Assembly (NCBI GenBank): GCA_019425105.1
Contig: JAHYYD010000168.1
Location: forward strand, 1 to 5,096
Direction: 5' to 3'
DNA from: Actinomycetota bacterium
GTDB taxonomy: Bacteria; Actinomycetota; Actinomycetes; Actinomycetales; Actinomycetaceae
DNA: 5,096 nucleotides
Shown: one piece after another, positions 1 through 4,824 of the stretch
Layout: each line of letters begins with the position of its first letter
Numbering within the stretch: position 1 is the stretch's first letter
Position numbers and translations under genes: made by a program
Notes under the pieces: model-generated
Seen by the model: only the letters and a program-made list of their open reading frames with translations
Told to the model about the DNA's origin: nothing
Databases searched by the model: none

Positions 1-56
1 CCCATATCAAACGGGCCGACCACCACACGGTTACACCACTATGCGGGACACTACTC

Positions 57-246
57 CGTGGGCAGCGGCAGGGCCCGGCCGGACAACGAGGAGACAACGC
101 ACCGAGCCACCGATCAGCGACCAGGTGCCGCCGGTGTGGAGGGCGCCGGAGGACACCACAGGGCCAGGCTGCGGTGCCCGTGGGCGGCGGCAGGGCCTGG
201 GTCACTCACAGCGACAAAGCCCCACTGGTGTGGCGGGCGCCGGAGG
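57..246. repeat. Imperfect tandem duplication, two units (57-152 and 179-246)
   Basis: Two motifs recur in the same order. Motif A lies at 57-78 and 179-200, with 20 of 22 bases identical and an offset of 122. Motif B lies at 115-152 and 209-246, with about 31 of 38 bases identical and an offset of 94; it includes the shared cores CAGCGAC, GGTGTGG and GGGCGCCGGAGG. The 28-bp difference in offsets means that one copy lost, or the other gained, sequence between A and B. The simplest reading is an old tandem duplication of a unit of roughly 95-120 bp, now diverging. Beyond motif B the similarity fades. The function is unknown. Confidence 0.6.
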
Positions 247-368
247 GTCCGGAGGGCACGGGCGGGCTTCGAGGCGCGGCGCCGAACGAAGTGAGGCCGC
301 CTAGCCTCGCGGGCGGCCGGGCCCGACGGCGCCCGAAACACCCGCGGGGCCACCAGCAACATCCCGCA

Positions 369-390
369 GCACGCACACACGCGCACGCGC
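369..390. repeat. Alternating purine-pyrimidine tract (CA/CG)
   Basis: All 22 bases alternate strictly between purine and pyrimidine, using only GC and AC steps. Such tracts can adopt the left-handed Z form under negative supercoiling. It sits about 20 bp beyond the U-tract side of the tRNA-Ser terminator. In a genome this GC-rich it may be chance. Confidence 0.5.
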
Positions 391-410
391 CCACACCATC
401 CAGGTATAAC

Positions 411-441
411 AAAACCGCCCGGCCCCAATGGGGCCGGGCGG
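411..441 (-). terminator. Intrinsic terminator of tRNA-Ser
   Basis: A perfect 12-bp GC-rich stem is formed by 415-426 and 430-441 with a 3-nt loop. Read on the minus strand it is followed by TTTT, then G and TTAT, which is a proper U-tract. It begins 3 nt past the CCA end of the tRNA. The U-tract exists only in the minus-strand direction, so it serves the tRNA and not a plus-strand gene. Confidence 0.88.
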
Positions 442-444
442 CAG

Positions 445-534
445 TGGCGGTAGCGCTGGGATTTGAACCCAGGGTGGCTGTGACACCACACAGCATTTCG
501 AGTGCTGCACCTTCGGCCGCTCGGACACGCTACC
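445..534 (-). tRNA. tRNA-Ser (anticodon CGA)
   Basis: Class II serine tRNA that decodes UCG codons. On the minus strand the acceptor stem GGTAGCG (534-528) pairs perfectly with CGCTACC (455-449). It is followed by discriminator G at 448 and an encoded CCA at 447-445. The anticodon stem CAGCA/TGCTG encloses the loop CTCGAAA, with anticodon CGA at 500-498. The T arm is CTGGG/CCCAG around TTCAAAT. A long variable arm with a GTGG/CCAC stem is diagnostic of the Ser/Leu class, and the D arm is of the usual Ser type. It is a monocistronic unit with its own terminator directly downstream and is divergent from the transporter gene. UCG is a favoured serine codon in GC-rich genomes, so this isoacceptor is expected to be important. 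Confidence 0.96.
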
Positions 535-544
535 TTACCCGGAT

Positions 545-550
545 ACTCTA
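545..550 (-). promoter_or_regulatory. Possible -10 element of tRNA-Ser
   Basis: The minus strand reads TAGAGT here, matching TATAAT at 4 of 6 positions and placed about 10 nt before the mature 5' end of the tRNA. No convincing -35 is seen at standard spacing: TTGCCC at 570-565 is too close and TTTGCG at 576-571 is weak. This is a tentative assignment. Confidence 0.25.
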
Positions 551-666
551 CTACAGAACACCCCGGGCAACGCAAATCGACCGGGCAGGCTGGGAGCAGG
601 GCCACACAACCCCGCAAGATCACACGACAACACACAAAGCAACCACCACCTCCCCATTTAGAACAG

Positions 667-697
667 TTGAAAACGAGATTAAGCGACCGCATACCAT
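667..697 (+). promoter_or_regulatory. Possible promoter of the OPT transporter gene
   Basis: TTGAAA at 667-672 resembles a -35 hexamer. TACCAT at 692-697 resembles a -10 hexamer (4 of 6) but with a long 19-bp spacer. It lies in the most AT-rich part of the 228-bp gap between the divergent tRNA and the transporter. It would give a leader of about 60 nt. Both elements are imperfect, so the true start could be elsewhere in the gap. Confidence 0.25.
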
Positions 698-750
698 TCA
701 CGGCAGCGCATACATGCTCTACTCTTGCAGGGTATCTACTCAACGCAGCG

Positions 751-756
751 AAAGGA
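751..756 (+). promoter_or_regulatory. Ribosome binding site fixing the GTG start of the OPT gene
   Basis: AAAGGA ends 6 nt before GTG at 763. It is the only good Shine-Dalgarno match near the start of the frame. The frame stays open upstream to 502, but that extension runs across the divergent tRNA gene and has low-complexity, non-membrane sequence. The GTG at 763 is therefore preferred. Confidence 0.75.
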
Positions 757-762
757 TTTTTC

Positions 763-2763
763 GTGTCTGCGCCAACTGCGACGAAGCAAACGTCGCTCAA
801 AGAACTGACCCTGCGCGGCATCATCATCGGCGGCATTATTACACTGCTGTTCACGGCCGCGAACGTGTATCTGGGTCTGAAGGTCGGCTTGACGTTCGCA
901 ACGTCGATTCCGGCGGCCGTCATTTCGATGGCGGTTCTGCGCTTCTGGGGCGATCACACGGTCCAGGAGAACAACATCGTTCAGACGATCGCGTCGGCGG
1001 CGGGCACGCTGTCGGCTGTCATCTTCGTTCTTCCCGGCCTCGTGATCGTCGGATGGTGGAGCGGTTTCCCGTACTGGGAGACCATGTTCGTGTGCGCGGT
1101 CGGCGGTGCGCTGGGCGTCATGTACTCGATTCCTCTGCGTCGCGCGCTCGTGACGGGTTCGGACCTGCCGTACCCCGAGGGCGTGGCGGGCGCGGAGATC
1201 CTCAAGGTCGGCGATTCGACGGATTCCGGCGAGGACAACAAGCGCGGCCTGCTCGCGATCACCTGGGGCGCTCTGGCCTCGGCGGCGATGGCCCTGTTCG
1301 GCTACCTGAAGGTGACGGCCTCCGAGGTCGGCACCGCCTTCAAGATCGGTTCGACGGGCACGATGCTCTCGACCTCCCTGTCCCTCGCCCTGATCGGCGT
1401 GGGCCACCTGGTCGGCATGACGGTGGGCGTCGCGATGCTCATCGGCATGGTGATTTCCTACGGCGTCCTGCTGCCCCTGTACGCGAACGGCCAGCTGGAC
1501 GGCGCGAAGGACCTGACTGAGGCCCTGTCGACGGTCTTCAAGACGGACGTGCGCTTCATCGGCGCGGGCGTCATGGCGGTCGCAGCCATCTGGACGCTCA
1601 TCAAGATCATGGGCCCGATTGTCCGCGGCATGTCGGAGTCGCTGCGCGCCTCTCGCAGCACCAAGGAGAACGGCGTGCAGATCGACCGCACCGAGCAGGA
1701 CATCCCCGGCAAGTGGGTTATCGTCTCCATTTTCGTGGCAATGGTTCCGATCGCGGGCCTGCTGTGGTGGTTCATGCGCGGCACGCAGATCGAGCACAAC
1801 ACGGCGGTTCTGATTGCCGTGTCGGTTCTCTTCATCCTGCTCGCCGGCCTGCTGGTCGCGGCGGTGTGCGGTTACATGGCGGGCCTCATCGGCTCGTCGA
1901 ACTCGCCCGTGTCGGGCGTGGGCCTGCTGGTCGTCGTCATCACGGCGGTCGTCATCCTGGCGGTGCACGGCCGCGGTTCGACGACGGAGGAGAACACGGC
2001 GCTCATCGCCTACACGCTGTTCACGGCCGCGATCGTGTTCTGCATTGCGACGATCGCGAACGATAACCTGCAGGACCTCAAGACCGGCCAGCTGGTGGGC
2101 GCGACCCCGTGGAAGCAGCAGGTTGCCCTGGTTATCGGCGTTGTCTTCGGTTCGCTGATCATTCCTCCGGTCCTGGAGCTCATGCAGAACTCCTTCGGTT
2201 TCCAGGGTGCGCCGGGCGCCGGCCCGGATGCGCTGGCGGCCCCGCAGGCCTCGCTGATTTCCTCGCTCGCGAAGGGCGTGCTCGGCGGCGGCATCGACTG
2301 GAAGCTCCTGGGTATTGGCGCGGCGATCGGCGTTGTCGTCATCATCATTGACGAGGTCCTGCGCCCCGCCTCGAAGGGCAAGCTGGCCCTGCCCCCGCTC
2401 GCGGTCGGCATGGGCATTTACCTGCCTGTTTCCCTCACGATCCTGATCCCGCTTGGCGGCCTGATTGGCTTCCTGTACAACAGGTGGGCTTCCAAGCAGG
2501 CGGACGCGGAGCGCGCGAAGCGTTTCGGCACGCTGGCCGCGACGGGCCTGATCGTGGGCGAGTCCCTGTTCGGCGTTGTCTACGCGGGCATCGCGGGCGC
2601 GACGGGGTCGGAATCCCCGCTGGCGTTGCCGTTCATCGGCGACGGCTTCACCCCGGTCGCGAACGTGCTGGGCATCGTGTTCTTCGCGGGTGCGACGTGG
2701 CTGCTCTACGGCTTCGCCCGTAAGATCACGCGCGACGCGGATCGCGAGTCGGCCTCGAAGTAA
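763..2763 (+). CDS. OPT-family oligopeptide transporter
   Basis: Integral membrane protein of 666 residues, predicted to import peptides in symport with a cation. The bacterial OPT family (TIGR00733-like) is about this size, so it looks full length. I count roughly 15-16 hydrophobic segments, including residues about 17-38, 44-62, 72-98, 107-125, 163-183, 203-240, 264-284, 317-336, 347-373, 385-401, 412-432, 451-471, 513-533, 543-571, 592-612 and 630-650. Family hallmarks are the N-terminal TAANVYLGLKVGLTFATSIP stretch (31-50), DLPYPEG at 134-140, and the GSSNSPVSG signature at 377-385, which corresponds to the usual N-P-[IV]-S-G. A charged cytoplasmic loop lies at about 288-316, and the C-terminus is short and charged. 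The start is GTG at 763, supported by AAAGGA 6 nt upstream. The gene appears monocistronic: a divergent tRNA lies upstream and a strong hairpin follows the stop. Membership of the family is secure. The substrate is not: peptides are the default, but some OPT relatives carry metal chelates. Confidence 0.93.
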   Translation: MSAPTATKQTSLKELTLRGIIIGGIITLLFTAANVYLGLKVGLTFATSIPAAVISMAVLRFWGDHTVQENNIVQTIASAAGTLSAVIFVLPGLVIVGWWSGFPYWETMFVCAVGGALGVMYSIPLRRALVTGSDLPYPEGVAGAEILKVGDSTDSGEDNKRGLLAITWGALASAAMALFGYLKVTASEVGTAFKIGSTGTMLSTSLSLALIGVGHLVGMTVGVAMLIGMVISYGVLLPLYANGQLDGAKDLTEALSTVFKTDVRFIGAGVMAVAAIWTLIKIMGPIVRGMSESLRASRSTKENGVQIDRTEQDIPGKWVIVSIFVAMVPIAGLLWWFMRGTQIEHNTAVLIAVSVLFILLAGLLVAAVCGYMAGLIGSSNSPVSGVGLLVVVITAVVILAVHGRGSTTEENTALIAYTLFTAAIVFCIATIANDNLQDLKTGQLVGATPWKQQVALVIGVVFGSLIIPPVLELMQNSFGFQGAPGAGPDALAAPQASLISSLAKGVLGGGIDWKLLGIGAAIGVVVIIIDEVLRPASKGKLALPPLAVGMGIYLPVSLTILIPLGGLIGFLYNRWASKQADAERAKRFGTLAATGLIVGESLFGVVYAGIAGATGSESPLALPFIGDGFTPVANVLGIVFFAGATWLLYGFARKITRDADRESASK

Positions 2764-2805
2764 GCGCGACGTCTGCGCGGGGTACGGCCTCGCGCCGCGC
2801 ATCAG

Positions 2806-2843
2806 CCCCGGCCTCGTTCCTTTTCTCAGGGACGAGGCCGGGG
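2806..2843 (+). terminator. GC hairpin after the OPT gene, probable terminator
   Basis: A 15-bp stem (2806-2820 with 2829-2843, one T-G wobble) closes an 8-nt loop, TTTTCTCA. It begins 42 nt after the transporter stop. Neither strand has a U-tract after the stem, which is common for terminator-like hairpins in high-GC actinobacteria but makes the call less certain. It could instead protect the 3' end of the mRNA. Confidence 0.55.
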
Positions 2844-2879
2844 TGCCTTATGCGCACGCCGACGGCACGAGGCCGGGGT
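2832..2879 (+). repeat. Direct repeat of a terminator arm
   Basis: ACGAGGCCGGGGT occurs at 2832-2844 and again at 2867-2879, 35 bp apart. Each copy is followed some way on by ACGGC (2861-2865 and 2901-2905), so a unit of 35-39 bp seems partly duplicated. The second copy could compete with the first for pairing with the upstream arm at 2806-2817, giving an alternative, longer-looped hairpin. Confidence 0.6.
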
Positions 2880-2940
2880 TCCCATCCGCACACCACCCCC
2901 ACGGCACGGCGCTTTTTGCCCACGCGCTGGAACAAAAATC

Positions 2941-2956
2941 CCACAATGTGGTCCAC
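2941..2956. promoter_or_regulatory. Overlapping short palindromes, possible operator
   Basis: CCACA-A-TGTGG (2941-2951) overlaps GTGG-T-CCAC (2948-2956). This places three alternating CCAC/GTGG half-sites within 16 bp, about 105 bp upstream of the LacZ-like gene. The position is plausible for a regulator site, but the half-sites are short and I recognise no specific regulator family. Confidence 0.25.
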
Positions 2957-3019
2957 GTCCCGTTTGCCACCCACACTTATTGCGCATGTCAAGGCACATT
3001 TACCTGCATTTCAGAAAAA

Positions 3020-3060
3020 TTGCCGTTTCATGACTAAATATTAAATGGTACTTTTATTAC
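3020..3060 (+). promoter_or_regulatory. AT-rich promoter region of the LacZ-like gene
   Basis: Bases about 2995-3060 are markedly AT-rich compared with everything around them. TTGCCG (3020-3025) could be a -35. TTAAAT (3041-3046) or TATTAA (3039-3044) could be a -10, though at short spacing (15 or 13 bp). A weaker TACTTT (3049-3054) would put the transcription start at about 3061, the first base of the ATG. No Shine-Dalgarno sequence is present, so leaderless translation is possible. Confidence 0.4.
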
Positions 3061-4671
3061 ATGAAGCACATCCCGGAACCAGACGTCACGTGGCTGCGGG
3101 ACCCGGGGGCGTCGGTGAACCGCCTGACGGTGCACTCGACGTGGAGGTCGCGCAGGCCACTTCAGATGCTGTCGAGCACCTGGCAGGTTACCGGTGCCAC
3201 TGGCACCGCTTCGGAGCTGATTCATCGTGCTCCCACTCATCAGAATTTCGGCGCGACGTCTGTGCCCGGCATCCTCGAGCTGGACGGCTCGTGGATGCGC
3301 GGTGAGGGTCAGGCCCACGAGGAGGACGCCTCCCGTGTCGGCGACGACGAGCCCTCCGACCTGGCGCACGCCTCGATTCTGCGCCGCGAGTTCATCTTCG
3401 ACGCCCCATTGAAGGAGGCGGTTGATCGCGGCTGGATGATGACGCTGACTTTCGGCGGGTTCTCCGGCCCCCTCTACGCGTGGGTTGATGGAACGTTCGT
3501 TGGTTTCTGTGCGGACGGTTTCATTCCTGCGGCCTTCGACGTGACCGGCGCGTTGCAGCCCATTCACTCGCATACGCTCGTCGTGTTGCTGATGGATTCG
3601 CCGGTGTGCTGCCACGGTTTGTTCCGCGAGGTGTCGTTGGAGGCCAGGCCTCCGGCGCACATCGTGGACGTGGTGCCGGTGGCGTCCCACGATGGTCGTG
3701 CGGGCGCGCTGACGCTGCGGGTTGAAACGACGGGCGGTGTCGAGGTTCACGCCGCGCTCGTGAACGAGACCGATCAGGAGAGGCTGTGGTCTGCGGTCGC
3801 TTCTCCGGATGAGGTTTTCGACGTGCGGGGTTTGGACGTGATCCCGTGGAGCGCGGAGGAACCGGCGCTGTACCGGCTGATCGTGACGCTGCGCGACGAG
3901 GAGGGGGTCAAGGACACGGTCTCCCTTGACCTCGGCTTCCGCGACGTTGAGGCGACCTCCCAGGGGGTGAGCCTGGCGGGCAAGGCGCTGGCCCTGCGGG
4001 GAGTGACCCGCAACGAGTGCAACGGGCGCACGGGCATGGCCGTCAACATCCCGGACATGCTCGACGACATCGTGTGGTGCAAGCGCCACGGCGTCAACAC
4101 GGTCGTGATCGCCGACGCGCCCGGGCACGCCCGTTTCCTGGATCTGGCCGACGAGTACGGCCTGTACGTCATCGACTGCGCGTCAAACCTGTACGGCCCG
4201 GGGGTGGCACGCGACGAGGCCATCGAGGCCGCGCTCCGCCGCGATCGCGCGCACCCGAGCGTCATCGCCTGGGCGATCGGGGACGAGGAAGACGAGCTCC
4301 GCGCAGCCCACGCTCTCGACCCGACGCGCCCGGAGTACTCCCAGGCGCGTTTCCCGAACCTGCGCAAGGTGCGAGGCGAGGAGTTGCACTACGCGCCGGT
4401 GACCGTGGCTCCTTCCTATTCGGGGGTGACGGTACGCAACCACATGACGTTCACGTCCACGTCGGACTTGGAGTTCCTGTGCCGCGTGGTCGAGGAGGGC
4501 CACGAAACGTGGGAGTATTCGGCGTCCCTGGATGTCGCGCCGGGTGAGACGGGCTTCCTTGAGGTGCCCTGGCCGTCCTCGGGCGTGCGCGAGGTCTCGG
4601 TGCGTCTGTCGTACAGCACGGGCTGGGCGTCGGCGGGCTTTGAGATCGCGCACGGAAGCCTGGCGGTGTAG
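3061..4671 (+). CDS. LacZ-like glycoside hydrolase family 2 protein, internally deleted, probably inactive
   Basis: 536 residues that align from end to end with LacZ-type beta-galactosidases but at about half their usual 1,000 or more residues. The N-terminal jelly-roll domain is at about 1-200: VNRLTVHS 19-26, a W/RP/Q/L pattern 28-41, VDGTFVGF 142-149, GLFREVSL 186-193. The Ig-like domain is at about 201-295: PWSAEEPALYRLIV 262-275, LGFRDVE 291-297. A partial TIM barrel runs about 296-430: GKALALRGV 307-315, DEYGLYVID 364-372, RDRAHPSVIAWAIGDEEDE 394-412. The sequence then jumps from the LDPTRP motif (419-424) to the end-of-barrel P-x-L-R-K-V segment (432-437) and a domain-4 beta-sandwich (about 445-536), ending in GWASAGFEIAHG. 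Missing are the barrel half bearing the nucleophile (Glu537 of E. coli LacZ) and the small C-terminal domain. E409 fits the acid/base Glu461, but the preceding Asn is Asp, and the equivalents of Arg388, His391, His357, Glu416 and His418 are replaced. The frame is uninterrupted, so I call it a coding gene rather than a pseudogene. Its role is unknown; carbohydrate binding is one guess. The ATG has no ribosome binding site, and a stop lies 30 bp upstream in frame. Confidence 0.85.
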   Translation: MKHIPEPDVTWLRDPGASVNRLTVHSTWRSRRPLQMLSSTWQVTGATGTASELIHRAPTHQNFGATSVPGILELDGSWMRGEGQAHEEDASRVGDDEPSDLAHASILRREFIFDAPLKEAVDRGWMMTLTFGGFSGPLYAWVDGTFVGFCADGFIPAAFDVTGALQPIHSHTLVVLLMDSPVCCHGLFREVSLEARPPAHIVDVVPVASHDGRAGALTLRVETTGGVEVHAALVNETDQERLWSAVASPDEVFDVRGLDVIPWSAEEPALYRLIVTLRDEEGVKDTVSLDLGFRDVEATSQGVSLAGKALALRGVTRNECNGRTGMAVNIPDMLDDIVWCKRHGVNTVVIADAPGHARFLDLADEYGLYVIDCASNLYGPGVARDEAIEAALRRDRAHPSVIAWAIGDEEDELRAAHALDPTRPEYSQARFPNLRKVRGEELHYAPVTVAPSYSGVTVRNHMTFTSTSDLEFLCRVVEEGHETWEYSASLDVAPGETGFLEVPWPSSGVREVSVRLSYSTGWASAGFEIAHGSLAV

Positions 4672-4700
4672 GCCGCCGGCCTCGCAATGCGCCGCGACGA

Positions 4701-4766
4701 CCGGGGCACGCACGCCACGCACGGCTCGCACAGCCCGCAGCGCCCGCAGCGCGCACGGTGCCCCGG
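4701..4766. repeat. Long-loop inverted repeat between convergent genes
   Basis: CCGGGGCAC (4701-4709) pairs perfectly with GTGCCCCGG (4758-4766) across 48 nt. The loop is rich in short GC repeats, including GCCCGCAGC twice in tandem (4733-4750). It starts 29 nt after the LacZ-like stop, so it could help end that transcript. The long loop and absence of a U-tract make this uncertain. Confidence 0.45.
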
Positions 4767-4774
4767 ATAGCGCG

Positions 4775-4805
4775 ACGAGGCCCGGGAACCCAGCCCAGGC
4801 CTCGT
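4775..4805 (-). terminator. Possible terminator of the minus-strand gene
   Basis: ACGAGGCC (4775-4782) pairs with GGCCTCGT (4798-4805), giving an 8-bp stem with a 15-nt loop. It starts 19 nt past the minus-strand stop at 4825. No U-tract follows on either strand. The arm ACGAGGCC is also the arm of the hairpin after the OPT gene, which suggests a recurring terminator-like element in this genome. Confidence 0.45.
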
Positions 4806-4824
4806 GCACGGCGAGGCGAAACGC

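Larger units (their letters stand above)
1..410. other. GC-rich region with no supportable gene
   Basis: No reading frame here shows a credible start with a ribosome binding site, a recognisable domain or consistent codon bias. The overlapping open frames on both strands look like by-products of high GC. The region holds the duplicated motifs at 57-246. It also holds a 7-bp inverted repeat (GGCCGCC 295-301 with GGCGGCC 312-318, 10-nt loop) and the alternating CA/CG tract at 369-390. It lies downstream of the minus-strand tRNA-Ser and its terminator, so it may be the tail of an intergenic region that continues to the left. I see no second tRNA, because no T-loop-like motif is present. Confidence 0.6.

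Noticed and set aside
41..304. Small plus-strand open frames with a recurring V-W-R-A-P-E peptide
   Set aside because: The similar peptides arise from the DNA duplication but lie in two different frames with no ribosome binding site or coding pattern. I treat it as a DNA repeat, not a protein.
502..762. Upstream extension of the transporter frame to an ATG at 502
   Set aside because: It would overlap the antisense tRNA-Ser, has no ribosome binding site, and adds 87 residues that do not look like the family. The GTG at 763 has a good AAAGGA.
114..923. Minus-strand frame of 269 codons across the tRNA
   Set aside because: It reads straight through the tRNA-Ser and its terminator and into the transporter antisense strand.
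174..1520. Long plus-strand frame overlapping the tRNA and the transporter in another frame
   Set aside because: It crosses the tRNA and reads the transporter gene out of frame. The composition is Arg/Gly/Asp-rich with no recognisable domain.
736..2802. Very long minus-strand open frame (688 codons) opposite the transporter gene
   Set aside because: Its product is an Arg/Asp/His-rich composition typical of antisense frames in GC-rich genes, and it has no domain. The plus strand encodes a clear OPT protein.
2901..2917. T5 run after a GC-rich stretch as an intrinsic terminator
   Set aside because: No stem closes directly before the T run. The only complementary sequence is imperfect and about 40 nt away.
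3045..3305. Alternative ATG at 3045 in a different frame from the LacZ-like gene
   Set aside because: That frame ends after 86 codons and lacks LacZ motifs, which are all in the frame starting at 3061.
3034..4128. Minus-strand frame of 364 codons opposite the LacZ-like gene
   Set aside because: Composition is Arg/His/Val-rich antisense sequence. The plus strand shows unmistakable LacZ motifs in order.
4183..4809. Minus-strand frames running from the convergent gap into the LacZ-like gene
   Set aside because: Repeated Leu/Arg/Ala and Val/Arg runs come from GC micro-repeats in the gap. There is no domain, and the sequence overlaps a real gene on the other strand.
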